This document shows, piece by piece, positions 1 through 8,225 of a stretch of DNA of 15,706 nucleotides; position 1 is the stretch's first letter; the number at the start of each line of letters is the position of its first letter. Source of the DNA: G020353115 sp964481765. GTDB taxonomy: Bacteria; Bacteroidota; Bacteroidia; Bacteroidales; VadinHA17. The notes beneath the pieces are model-generated. The model saw only the letters and a program-made list of their open reading frames with translations. It had not been told where the DNA came from and did no database searches. The stretch is taken from the NCBI GenBank assembly GCA_964481765.1, contig CAYZVJ010000078.1:1-15706 (forward strand). Direction: 5' to 3'. The translations under genes and the position numbers were made by a program.

Positions 1-2768
1 TCTCCTGTTCCCTCCCTGATCTGCTGTCTGCAGCTTGTTCCCGAGGCAGATAATAGCGTTCCTTCCGGCTTTTTTCGTATTTCAGGGAAAAGAACCAATT
101 CACCTACCTTCATGGAGAGATCATAATGTTCCTTTTCGAACCCGAAAGATCCTGCCATACCGCAACATCCTGAAGGTACTTCCGTAACCGAGTAGTTTTC
201 AGGCAAGGATAACATCCTGAGGGTTGGGCCGGTTGATGCGATTGCTTTCTGCTGACAGTGTCCGTGGTAAAGGATCCGTTTTGTGTCAGTAGTAAACTGT
301 TCCTTTGTAATATTACCCTTGTCCAGCTCAAGAGAAAGAAATTCTTCCAGCAGAAAGGAATGCTCGGCAATCCGGCAGGCTGCGGGTTTGAGGTCATTGC
401 CAACCAGCTCCGGATATTCGTCTCTGAAGCTGAGTATTGCTGAAGGCTCAATGCCGATGAGCGGGGCGTTACCATGAACCAGATCCTTTAGCAATTCAAC
501 GTTCTTCCGTGCATTGGTTCTTGCAGTACGGAGTAATCCTTTTGAGATGAATGTCCTGCCACTGACCGTACTGTCAGGGCAATTTACACTATATCCCAGG
601 CGGGTCAGTAGTTTAATTGCTTTTATCCCGATCGCTGTGTCATTGTAGTTGGTAAATTCATCGATGAAGAAGTGGACGGTCCCTTTCGCAGTATGATCCG
701 GATTTAACGATTTCAACTGTTTTTTTGCCCATCGCTTCAATGTTGTTTTATAAAGTGTCGGAATTTGCCGTTTTTGGGCGAATCCAAGGACTTTTTTTAC
801 CGGGTTTGAGAATAGTCCGGTTTGAACCAAAAAGTTGAACAGGGAAGGGAAAACAGCACCCACGCAGTTGATTCGATGTATGTATGCAATGACTCTTGTC
901 CGGAGAGGGATTCCATTCAAATCGTAGTATTTTTGGAGAAATTCCGCTTTCACCTTGGCAATATCGACATTGGATGGGCATTCCGATTTGCATCCTTTGC
1001 ATGACAGGCAAAGATCAAGGATCTCGTATAGTGTTTTCGATTCAAACGGATTGCGGGCATGAGTAAGCATCTCCCGCAGGAGATTAGCCCTTGCCCGGGT
1101 TGATTTGTTCTCATCCCGGGATGCCATGTAACTTGGGCACATGGTACCTCCGATACGTTCACTTTTACGGCAATCTCCCGATCCGTTGCAACGTTCTACT
1201 GCCTGGAGCAATCCACCCGACTCAGAAAAATCAAAAATGGTCTCTATCGCTCTGGTTTTCTGTCCGGGTTCAAACCTGAGAGACGTGTTCATTTTTGGTG
1301 TATCGGTAATTTTTCCGGGATTAAAAATGGAAAGGGGGTCCCATGTTTTTTTAATCTCCTTCAGGAGATCATAGTTCCGCTCGCCAACTATAATGGGAAT
1401 GAATTCTCCCCTCAGCCGGCCGTCGCCATGTTCCCCACTGAGTGAACCCCGGTATTTTTTAACCAGGTGTGCCATTTCCCACCCAATGGTATGAAACAAC
1501 TCGATGTCTTTTGGATCTTTAAGGTTGAGGATGGGACGGATATGCAATTCACCGGACCCGATATGGGCATAATAAACGCACTCTTTCCCGTGCTTCGACA
1601 AGATCCCCCTGAGATCCTTCATGTAAGAAGGAAGCTCGTTTACTCCAACAGCAGTATCCTCGCAAAGAGAGACCGGTTTTGCATCGCCTTTCATGTTGGA
1701 TAAAACACCCAGCCCGGCTTTTCGGAGGTCCCAGATCCGGGATATGTCATCACCAAAAACAATGGGGAAGTGGTAGCCATATCCCGCCTTTCTCATATCC
1801 CGTTCCAGTGCTGCTGAAATCTTCAGTATCTCTTCGCGGCTATCCCGCTGAAATTCAACAAAGAGAATGGCTGCCGGATCCCCTTTCAGGAAGAAACGGT
1901 TCTTTTTCTGCTGAATGTTATCCTTTGTCAGATCAAGGATGGTTTTATCAAGCATTTCTACAGCACCCGGATGGTAGTCCAGCGCAATGAGGTTGGCTTC
2001 GAATGCCTCTTCAAGTTTATTGAGATGGATACATACCAATCCGGTTTGCACGGGTGGCAGCGGAACAAGATTGAGTTTTATTTCGGTTGTAAAAGCCAGA
2101 GTTCCTTCAGAACCTGCCAGGAGTTTGCACATATTGAACGGTTCCCCGGAATCGGTAAAGGGTTCTGTTTCCAGCAATATGTCAATAGCATAACCTGTAT
2201 TCCTTCTGTGGATGGATTTGTCGGGATACTCCTTCCGGATCTCTTTCTGGTTGATGGGATCACTCAATATCTCTCTGGTTTTCCGGTAAATCTGGTTTTC
2301 CAGGCCCTGCCCCTGACATTTAGTGTCAAACTCCTCTCTGGAGAGGGAAGTAAAAAGGGCATCTGAGCCGTCACTGAGAATGGCTTTTATCTCCAGTGTA
2401 TGGTCACGGGTACTTCCGTANNNNNNNNNNNNNNNNNNNNNNNNNNNNNNNNNNNNNNNNNNNNNNNNNNNNNNNNNNNNNNNNNNNNNNNNNNNNNNNN
2501 NNNNNNNNNNNNNNNNNNNNACCACCTGTCCGGCAAGTGAAGTCCCTGCAGTCCTGGGAATAAGTGCTAAATTATGCTTTCGTGCAAAAGCGATAAGACG
2601 CCGGATGTCTTCTGCATGGGCAGGCCTTGCTACAGCAATGGGTTTTTCCCTGTATGCCGAAGCATCCGTAGCATAAATCAGCCGTGTGGTTTCATCATGG
2701 AAGAGATCCCCGGTCAGCTCAGTTGAAAGGAGATACATCTCACGGAATATGGTATCCTGATCGATCAT
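1..2768 (-). CDS. FAD-binding and Fe-S-binding oxidoreductase (D-lactate/D-2-hydroxyacid dehydrogenase type), C-terminus cut by window edge
   Basis: Reads minus from ATG at 2768 to the window edge, about 922 codons counting the gap. An N-terminal FAD_binding_4 (GlcD-like) domain shows PRTAGTSLAGQVV just before the gap and YGSTRDH just after it. The FAD-oxidase C domain shows HIGSGELH and EHGDGRLRG. An Fe-S section follows, with CNGSGDC...MCPSYM near residues 527-548 and CLSCKGCKSECP near 587-598. A CCG (heterodisulfide-reductase type) domain has GHCQQK and GCCGMAGSFGF near 865-876. The last visible residues, GTSCRQQI, are typical of the extreme C-terminus, so perhaps 20 residues are missing. 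Relatives of about 1000 aa (the E. coli YdiJ type) oxidise D-lactate or D-2-hydroxyglutarate and pass electrons through Fe-S clusters. The substrate cannot be told here. It is divergent from the fermentation cluster, which fits 2-hydroxyacid metabolism by inference. The frame stays open throughout on both sides of the gap. Confidence 0.93.
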   Translation of the reverse strand, partial: MIDQDTIFREMYLLSTELTGDLFHDETTRLIYATDASAYREKPIAVARPAHAEDIRRLIAFARKHNLALIPRTAGTSLAGQVXXXXXXXXXXXXXXXXXXXXXXXXXXXXXXXXXXYGSTRDHTLEIKAILSDGSDALFTSLSREEFDTKCQGQGLENQIYRKTREILSDPINQKEIRKEYPDKSIHRRNTGYAIDILLETEPFTDSGEPFNMCKLLAGSEGTLAFTTEIKLNLVPLPPVQTGLVCIHLNKLEEAFEANLIALDYHPGAVEMLDKTILDLTKDNIQQKKNRFFLKGDPAAILFVEFQRDSREEILKISAALERDMRKAGYGYHFPIVFGDDISRIWDLRKAGLGVLSNMKGDAKPVSLCEDTAVGVNELPSYMKDLRGILSKHGKECVYYAHIGSGELHIRPILNLKDPKDIELFHTIGWEMAHLVKKYRGSLSGEHGDGRLRGEFIPIIVGERNYDLLKEIKKTWDPLSIFNPGKITDTPKMNTSLRFEPGQKTRAIETIFDFSESGGLLQAVERCNGSGDCRKSERIGGTMCPSYMASRDENKSTRARANLLREMLTHARNPFESKTLYEILDLCLSCKGCKSECPSNVDIAKVKAEFLQKYYDLNGIPLRTRVIAYIHRINCVGAVFPSLFNFLVQTGLFSNPVKKVLGFAQKRQIPTLYKTTLKRWAKKQLKSLNPDHTAKGTVHFFIDEFTNYNDTAIGIKAIKLLTRLGYSVNCPDSTVSGRTFISKGLLRTARTNARKNVELLKDLVHGNAPLIGIEPSAILSFRDEYPELVGNDLKPAACRIAEHSFLLEEFLSLELDKGNITKEQFTTDTKRILYHGHCQQKAIASTGPTLRMLSLPENYSVTEVPSGCCGMAGSFGFEKEHYDLSMKVGELVLFPEIRKKPEGTLLSASGTSCRQQIREGTG
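2421..2520. other. Assembly gap (100 N) inside the FAD/Fe-S oxidoreductase gene
   Basis: Exactly 100 undetermined bases. The same protein continues on both sides (GTSLAGQVV before, YGSTRDH after), so the join is right. In this family roughly 70-75 residues normally separate those motifs, and 100 bases hold only about 33. The real gap is therefore probably near 200 bases, and the N run is a placeholder. Confidence 0.95.
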
Positions 2769-2954
2769 CGCGTTTACTTGGATGCTAAATTTGCAATAAA
2801 TTGCCGAATTGCCAAAACCCTGAACATTGGAATTAATCATTCATTCTCCGGATATGATCAGGGAAGACTGGCATTGTAAGGAGACTTGTTATTAAACACA
2901 TTCATTCATTGACAATAATCAGTATATATTAATGAAAAAACGAGCATTTTTAAG

Positions 2955-2962
2955 TACTTTTG
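2955..2962 (+). promoter_or_regulatory. Candidate Bacteroidota -7 promoter element for the pta operon
   Basis: TACTTTTG matches the Bacteroidota -7 consensus TAnnTTTG exactly and lies 38 bases before the pta start codon, giving a predicted leader of about 30 bases. No clear -33 TTTG is seen at the usual spacing; TTAATG at 2929-2934 is the nearest candidate and is weak. The surrounding 2769-3000 stretch is a non-coding, AT-rich divergent region shared with the FAD/Fe-S oxidoreductase, for which no convincing promoter was found. Confidence 0.5.
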
Positions 2963-3000
2963 AAAAAAATTAGCAGATCATTATAAATTATTGATTACCA

Positions 3001-4002
3001 ATGGAATTACTTGATCAAATCAAAGAAAATGCACGGCAGTTAAATAAGCGCATTGTATTGCCTGAGGCTTTTGATGAGAGGATGCTGAAAGCGGCCGATA
3101 TCCTGGTCAGGGAGAAAATTGCCCGGATTTACCTGCTGGGGGACCCGGAAAAGATTCTTTCTGATGCATCCGCACTTGGATTGCGTTCCCTGTCCGGGGC
3201 AACGATTATTAATCCCCTGAATCATGCCAGTAAAGAGAAGTATGCTGACCTTATGGTTGAGTTGAGAAAGCACAAGGGAATGAATAAGGATGCAGCCCTT
3301 CAGTTGATTGAAGATCCACTCTATCTTGGTACCTTGATGATTAAGAATGGAGATGCCGATGGAGAGGTAGCCGGTGCAGCAAACGCTACCGGAGATGTAT
3401 TACGTCCAGCTTTTCAATATGTAAAAACCATGCCGGGCATTTCGGTTGTTTCAGGAGCCTTTATCATGATCCTGAAAGATAAGGAGTTTGGTGAAAACGG
3501 TATGCTGATATTTGCTGATTGCGCAGTACATCCGGATCCCAACGAAAATGAGCTGGCCGAAATCGCTGTCGCAACGGCAAAAACCACCCGGGCAATTGCC
3601 GGATTTGAGCCAAGACTGGCCATGCTCAGTTTCAGCACCATGGGGAGCGCATCACACGATCTGGTTGAAAAAGTTACCAATGCCACCCGGATAGCCCGCG
3701 AGATGGATCCGGCACTGCAGATTGATGGAGAGCTGCAGGCTGATGCCGCGATCATAAAGGCAATCGGTGAAAAGAAAGCCCCTGGAAGCAAAATAGCAGG
3801 GAATGCCAACGTGCTGATTTTTCCCTCCCTGGATGCCGGAAACATCGCCTATAAGCTGGTCCAGAGATTGGCACATGCAGAAGCCATTGGCCCTATCCTC
3901 CAGGGATTGGCAGCTCCAATAAATGACCTCTCCAGGGGTTGTTCGGTAAGTGATATCGTGAATCTTGTTGCCATCACGGCTAACCAGGCAGGAGGGATGT
4001 AA
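3001..4002 (+). CDS. pta: Phosphate acetyltransferase
   Basis: 333 aa, the normal length for a single-domain Pta (PTA_PTB family, EC 2.3.1.8). It interconverts acetyl-CoA and acetyl phosphate in the cytoplasm, the first step of acetate formation. The N-terminus has the family motif IVLPEAFDERMLKAADIL followed by IARIYLLGDPEKI. The middle holds GAANATGDVLRPAFQYVKT and PGISVVSGAFIM. The C-terminal half has FADCAVHPDPNENELAEIA, LSFSTMGSA, ELQADAAI and the CoA-site region NVLIFPSLDAGNIAYKL, ending in RGCSVSDIVNLVAITANQ. The start at 3001 gives the standard N-terminus, and a -7 promoter element lies 38 bases upstream. It is the first gene of a five-gene same-strand run; the next gene begins 32 bases after its stop. 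AckA, its usual partner, is two genes downstream. Confidence 0.95.
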   Translation: MELLDQIKENARQLNKRIVLPEAFDERMLKAADILVREKIARIYLLGDPEKILSDASALGLRSLSGATIINPLNHASKEKYADLMVELRKHKGMNKDAALQLIEDPLYLGTLMIKNGDADGEVAGAANATGDVLRPAFQYVKTMPGISVVSGAFIMILKDKEFGENGMLIFADCAVHPDPNENELAEIAVATAKTTRAIAGFEPRLAMLSFSTMGSASHDLVEKVTNATRIAREMDPALQIDGELQADAAIIKAIGEKKAPGSKIAGNANVLIFPSLDAGNIAYKLVQRLAHAEAIGPILQGLAAPINDLSRGCSVSDIVNLVAITANQAGGM

Positions 4003-4034
4003 TACTCAGAAAAACAGTAAAATAAATAGAAAAA

Positions 4035-5000
4035 ATGGCAGAGAGTCTAGAAGATTATGCGTTAAGCAAAAAAGAACCGAAGAAAGGAACACTGAAAAAA
4101 ATTGGTGTGGTTGGCTGCGGTTCAATGGGACAGGAAATCGCCAGGGTCATCAGTCAACATGGAATTGAGGTACAGTTTATTGACATGACACCGGAGCGGG
4201 TGGAAGAGGTATTCGTGGAGATCAGCAAGGATCTCGATGAAGTGATCGGTAAATGGGGATTGACAAAAAGTGACAAAAGAGCCATCCTCTCAAGGATCAA
4301 AGGATCAACGGATTATAATGACATAAAAGATTGCAACCTGGTGATTGAAACCATCAACTCAAAAAAACCCGGTACCAGTATTGAGCTCAGAAAAGAGGTG
4401 TTCAAACGGGTGGAAGCCGTTGTTTCAAGGGATACGGTCATAACTTCCAATACATCTACCCTCAATATAACTGACCTTGCCTCTGCTCTTGAATACCCGG
4501 ACCGGGCAGTGGGATTACATTTCCTTTCGCCAGCAGCTACTGTGAAGCTGGTGGAAGTTGTGAGGGGATTAAAAACCAGTGAAGAAGCCTATCAGTTTGT
4601 CATCCGGTTTGCCAAGATGATCGATAAGAAGGTTATCGAACTGGTTGAATCTCCAGGAAATATCAGTACGCGTCTCATTGTATCCCTGATCAATGAAGCG
4701 TGTGAAACCCTTATGGAAGGAGTAGCATCTACAACGTGCATCGACGAAACCATGAAGCAAGGCTTTGGATTACAGTTTGGCCCCCTGGAAATGGCGGATC
4801 GAATCGGCCTGGATAAAGTGATAAAATGGATGGATAACCTCTACAGTGAATTCGGCGAGTTTAAATTCAAACCCAATCCGATTTTAAAAAGACTATACCG
4901 TGCCGGCCATACCGGGAGAAAATCGGGTATGGGCTTTTATAAATATAAGGATGGAAAAGTGATCGGCGAAACGATCACCTATCCCGAGATCCAAGGATGA
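4035..5000 (+). CDS. 3-hydroxyacyl-CoA (3-hydroxybutyryl-CoA) dehydrogenase family protein
   Basis: 321 aa with 3HCDH_N and 3HCDH domains, slightly longer than the usual 280-290 because about 20 charged residues precede the Rossmann fold. The NAD site is IGVVGCGSMGQEIA (23-36), with an acidic residue ending beta-2 (FIDM, 48-51) that predicts NAD preference. Catalytic landmarks are VIE (Glu105), SNTST (138-142), GLHFLSP (His162) and KLVEVV (Glu174). The segment usually written GFIVNR reads GNISTR (208-213), so the conserved Asn of the family is Thr212. The C-terminal motif GRKSGMGFYKY is normal. It would interconvert acetoacetyl-CoA and 3-hydroxybutyryl-CoA in butyrate metabolism. No thiolase, crotonase or butyryl-CoA dehydrogenase lies nearby, so its direction and exact substrate are inferred. 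I believe the long N-terminus and GNISTR are typical of a Bacteroidota subfamily, but cannot check this here. Confidence 0.88.
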   Translation: MAESLEDYALSKKEPKKGTLKKIGVVGCGSMGQEIARVISQHGIEVQFIDMTPERVEEVFVEISKDLDEVIGKWGLTKSDKRAILSRIKGSTDYNDIKDCNLVIETINSKKPGTSIELRKEVFKRVEAVVSRDTVITSNTSTLNITDLASALEYPDRAVGLHFLSPAATVKLVEVVRGLKTSEEAYQFVIRFAKMIDKKVIELVESPGNISTRLIVSLINEACETLMEGVASTTCIDETMKQGFGLQFGPLEMADRIGLDKVIKWMDNLYSEFGEFKFKPNPILKRLYRAGHTGRKSGMGFYKYKDGKVIGETITYPEIQG

Positions 5001-5025
5001 ATTGTTTATTGAGAAATTAAAGGAT

Positions 5026-6237
5026 ATGAAAATAATTGTTTTAAACTGTGGCAGCTCTTCGATCAAATACCAGTTGTTCGACATGACTAAACAGGAAGTT
5101 CTTGCTAAAGGAGTGGTGGAAAAAGTTGGATTGCATGGTTCCTTTATTAAACATGAAAGGAACGATGGAGATCAGGTAACCCTCGAAGGTGAGATTATTG
5201 ATCATCAACAGGGAATAGAATATATACTTGGCCTTTTGATAAGCAAAAAGCGGGGTTCTATCAAGGGATTTGAGGAGATTGATGCTGTCGGTCACCGGGT
5301 GGTTCATGGTGGTGAAAAATTCAATTCCAGTGTTCTGATTACCGATGAGGTGATCAGCAAAGTGGAAGAGTGCATTGATCTGGCACCACTCCATAATCCC
5401 CCGAACCTCAGAGGGATCTATGCCATGAAAGAGTACCTGCCCAACATACCCCAGGTCGGAGTGTTTGATACCGCCTTCCACCAGGGGATGCCACCACACG
5501 TATTCATGTATGCCATACCCTTCCCGCTGTATATCAAATACGGTATCCGGAGGTATGGATTTCACGGAACCAGTCACAGGTATGTGTCTCAGAGAGCCTG
5601 TGAACTCCTGAAAGTCAATATGTCAGATAAAAAGATCATCACCTGCCACCTGGGAAATGGTGCATCAATGGCAGCCATTAAGGATGGAAAATCGATGGAT
5701 ACATCCATGGGGTTAACACCCGTTGAAGGGTTGATCATGGGAACCAGGTCAGGCGACCTGGATCTGGGGGTGTTGACCTATATCATGAGAAAAGAGGAGA
5801 TCGGCATTTCAACCGTCAATACACTGATCAACAAGCACAGTGGCATGCTGGGTGTTACCGGAGTTTCCTCCGATATGCGTGAGATTGAATTGGCTTCAAC
5901 CGAAGGAAATAAACGGGCAATACTCGGCCTGGATATGTATAACTACCGGGTTAAGAAATACATCGGCGCTTACTCTGCCGCAATGGGAGGCCTCGATATC
6001 CTGATCTTTACCGGTGGAATAGGTGAGAACGCAAACAAGACAAGAAGCGAGATCTGCAAGGATATGAATTACCTGGGCCTGATGCTCGATGAAAAGAAAA
6101 ATAATAACATTAAAGGAGTTGAAGAGGTGATCAGCTCTCAGAAATCCCGGGTTACCGTCATGGTGATCCCAACTAACGAGGAACTGGTTATCGCACAAGA
6201 TACCCTCGAAATCGTGAAAAACCTCAAAGAGAACTAA
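5026..6237 (+). CDS. ackA: Acetate kinase
   Basis: 403 aa, the usual length for AckA (EC 2.7.2.1, ASKHA fold), which makes ATP and acetate from acetyl phosphate and ADP. Motifs in order: N-terminal phosphate loop IIVLNCGSSSIKYQLF, HRVVHGGEKF, LAPLHNPPN, GVFDTAFHQGMP, RRYGFHGTSHRYVS (catalytic His region), ITCHLGNGASM, MGTRSGDLDLG (catalytic Arg region) and FTGGIGENA near the C-terminus. I chose ATG at 5026: it gives the family N-terminus MKIIVLNCGSSS and has AAGG just upstream. A TTG at 5002 would only add eight residues. The gene follows the dehydrogenase stop by 25 bases, so the two are almost certainly co-transcribed. Its partner Pta is the first gene of the run, and the dehydrogenase sits between them. 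Confidence 0.95.
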   Translation: MKIIVLNCGSSSIKYQLFDMTKQEVLAKGVVEKVGLHGSFIKHERNDGDQVTLEGEIIDHQQGIEYILGLLISKKRGSIKGFEEIDAVGHRVVHGGEKFNSSVLITDEVISKVEECIDLAPLHNPPNLRGIYAMKEYLPNIPQVGVFDTAFHQGMPPHVFMYAIPFPLYIKYGIRRYGFHGTSHRYVSQRACELLKVNMSDKKIITCHLGNGASMAAIKDGKSMDTSMGLTPVEGLIMGTRSGDLDLGVLTYIMRKEEIGISTVNTLINKHSGMLGVTGVSSDMREIELASTEGNKRAILGLDMYNYRVKKYIGAYSAAMGGLDILIFTGGIGENANKTRSEICKDMNYLGLMLDEKKNNNIKGVEEVISSQKSRVTVMVIPTNEELVIAQDTLEIVKNLKEN

Positions 6238-6274
6238 ACCCCGTAATGATTCGTTACACATCAATTGATCCAGG

Positions 6275-7174
6275 ATGATACGTAAACTGAACCAGATGTT
6301 TGACTTCCTGAAGAACCAGGATTTAAAACGTGTTGTTGTAGCTTATGCAAACGATACCCATACCATCGAAGCGGTACATGAAGCCGTAAAACTCCATTTG
6401 ATCAGGGCTATTCTGGTCGGTGATGCTGAAATGATTAAGGGAGCCTGTGAGAACCTTCGGGTTGATCCGGCTGATTTTCAAATTGTGCATGAGCCGGACG
6501 AAATGATCGCCACAAAAACAGCCGTTTCCCTCATTAATAAAGGAGAAGGGGATCTGATCATGAAAGGCCTGGTCAGTACGGATAAATACATGAGGGCATT
6601 GCTGGATAAAGAGGATGGACTGATGGAACAGGGAGCCATCCTCAGCCATGTCTCAATCATTGAATCGGAAAATTATCACAAGTTGCTGATCGTTGGTGAT
6701 GTGGCAATTATTCCAAATCCGGAATTGATGGAGAAAGTCGCTATCGTTAACTACCTGATTGAGACAGCCCGGGTACTTGGAATAGAACAACCTAAAGTTG
6801 CACTCCTGGCTGCAACAGAACAGGTGTTGCCTAAAATGACCGCCTGTGTGGATGCAGCATTACTGGCAAAAATGGCTGAACGGGGACATTTCAAAGGAGC
6901 ACTGGTTGATGGACCACTTGCACTGGACGTGATTATCGACAAGCAATCTGCGAAAATAAAAAACCTGCAATCTCCGGTAGCCGGCGATGCAGACTGCATT
7001 CTTTTTCCGAATATTGAATCAGGGAATGTGTTTTATAAATTTCATACAAAGTTATCCGGAGGAGAAATCGCCGCCGTGGTCGTTGGCGCAAAAGTTCCAG
7101 CTATACTCTCTTCCAGGGGAGATAGCGTAAAAACCAAACTCTACTCCATTGCACTGGGAGCATTGCTGGCATGA
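6275..7174 (+). CDS. ptb: Phosphate butyryltransferase (phosphate acyltransferase, Ptb type)
   Basis: 299 aa, matching the Ptb branch of the PTA_PTB family (about 300 aa), shorter than and clearly distinct from the Pta at 3001. It exchanges the CoA of butyryl-CoA (or isobutyryl-, isovaleryl-CoA) for phosphate. Visible blocks: RVVVAYANDTHTIEAVHEAV, AILVGDAEMIKGA, LIMKGLVSTDKYMRALL, ILSHVSIIE, VGDVAIIPNPELMEKVAIV, VALLAATEQVLPKM, GALVDGPLALDVII and DCILFPNIESGNVFYKF. Starting at 6275 gives the expected N-terminus; an in-frame ATG eight codons in (6296) is possible. It follows ackA by 37 bases and precedes buk by 73, so it pairs with butyrate kinase. Length and these motifs favour Ptb over Pta, but chain-length preference cannot be read from sequence alone. 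Confidence 0.9.
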   Translation: MIRKLNQMFDFLKNQDLKRVVVAYANDTHTIEAVHEAVKLHLIRAILVGDAEMIKGACENLRVDPADFQIVHEPDEMIATKTAVSLINKGEGDLIMKGLVSTDKYMRALLDKEDGLMEQGAILSHVSIIESENYHKLLIVGDVAIIPNPELMEKVAIVNYLIETARVLGIEQPKVALLAATEQVLPKMTACVDAALLAKMAERGHFKGALVDGPLALDVIIDKQSAKIKNLQSPVAGDADCILFPNIESGNVFYKFHTKLSGGEIAAVVVGAKVPAILSSRGDSVKTKLYSIALGALLA

Positions 7175-7247
7175 ATGGTATAGAAGCTTGATTATTCCCG
7201 ACGAATACATAGAACCCCAGCAAGCATCATCTGTTTAACTGAATGAT

Positions 7248-8125
7248 ATGGAAATTCACAGGATACTGGTTATAAATCCGGGATCAACCTCAACCAAGAT
7301 CGGGGTTTTCCGGAATGAAAAATCCAGGTTCCTGAAATCCATTGTCCATTCCGCTGAGGATCTGAAAGCCTTTCAGAAAATCTCCGAGCAATATAACTAC
7401 AGAAAGAAAATCATTCTGGATGAACTGCGTAAAGCAGAGGTCAAACTGAATGAGATTTCTGCTGTGATTGGCAGGGGAGGGCTGGTAAAACCCATTGAAT
7501 CCGGTGTCTATGAGATCAATGAACGATTGAAAGAAGACCTGAAACTGGGGGTGCTGGGTGAACATGCCAGCAACCTGGGTGGATTGATTGCAGATGAGAT
7601 TGCTAAAACCTTGCCGGCAGCCCGTGCATTCATTGCAGATCCTGTAGTGGTTGATGAATTGCAGCCGATCGCAAGAGTCTCCGGCCACCCCAAATTCGAA
7701 CGGATCTCCATCTTTCACGCATTGAACCACAAAGCAGTAGCAAAAGCATATGCTAAATTCCTGGAAAAAGAGTATGAAGATTTAAACCTTATTGTGGCTC
7801 ATATGGGGGGAGGAATAACGGTTGCAGCTCACCGGAATGGTAGAGTAATCGATGTCAACCAGGGCTTGGATGGAGAGGGCCCTTTCTCACCTGAACGCAG
7901 CGGAACACTGCCGGTTGGAGCCCTGGCAACATTATGCTTCAGCGGGGAATATTCACTGGATGACGTGAAAAAAATGATCACAGGAAACGGCGGTTATGTC
8001 GCTTACCTCGGAACCAATGATGCCTATGCCGTTGAAATCATGGCTGAAAAGGGCAACAAGAAAGCACAATTGATCCAGGAGGCTATGGCATACCAGGTTG
8101 GAAAAGAGATCGGGGCAATGAGTGC
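7248..8125 (+). CDS. buk: Butyrate kinase, C-terminus lost in assembly gap
   Basis: About 292 residues are visible of a family usually near 355 (EC 2.7.2.7), which phosphorylates ADP from butyryl phosphate or related acyl phosphates. Motifs: ILVINPGSTSTKIGVF at the N-terminus, VIGRGGLVKPIESGVY, GEHASNLGGLIADEIA, AFIADPVVVDEL, FHALNHKAVAKAYA, LIVAHMGGGITVAAHRNGR and GLDGEGPFSPERSGTLP, all characteristic of Buk rather than AckA. Reading stops at the N run in ...GKEIGAMSA; the missing end should carry the glycine-rich TGGIA-type nucleotide motif. An apparent in-frame extension to 8357 beyond the gap is antisense to the SDR gene and is not part of this protein. ATG at 7248 gives the standard start. 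It is the last gene seen in the fermentation cluster. Confidence 0.93.
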
Positions 8126-8225
8126 NNNNNNNNNNNNNNNNNNNNNNNNNNNNNNNNNNNNNNNNNNNNNNNNNNNNNNNNNNNNNNNNNNNNNNNNNNN
8201 NNNNNNNNNNNNNNNNNNNNNNNNN
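8126..8225. other. Assembly gap (100 N) between buk and the SDR gene
   Basis: Exactly 100 undetermined bases. On the left buk lacks about 60 residues; on the right the minus-strand SDR lacks an estimated 30-50. Together they need well over 250 bases, so the true gap must be longer than shown. Unlike the first gap, no single gene crosses it, so adjacency of the two contigs is not proven by the sequence. Confidence 0.95.

Noticed and set aside
1971..2366. Plus-strand open frame (131 codons) within the first gene
   Set aside because: Opposite the FAD-oxidase domain, whose frame is open over the whole 2.7 kb with family motifs throughout.
2838..2910. Repeated CATTCATT units upstream of pta
   Set aside because: Two short copies, unequal in length and irregularly spaced; not a convincing repeat array or CRISPR.
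2909..2930. TTGACA and TATATT as a sigma-70 style promoter for pta
   Set aside because: The spacer is only 10 bases, and the host appears to use Bacteroidota promoter elements; the exact TAnnTTTG at 2955 is better.
3414..3845. Long minus-strand open frame (143 codons) opposite pta
   Set aside because: It lies wholly antisense to a clear pta gene, is low-complexity in composition and matches no family I know.
5041..5577. Minus-strand open frame (178 codons) opposite ackA
   Set aside because: Antisense to conserved ackA motifs; a shadow frame without recognisable domain.
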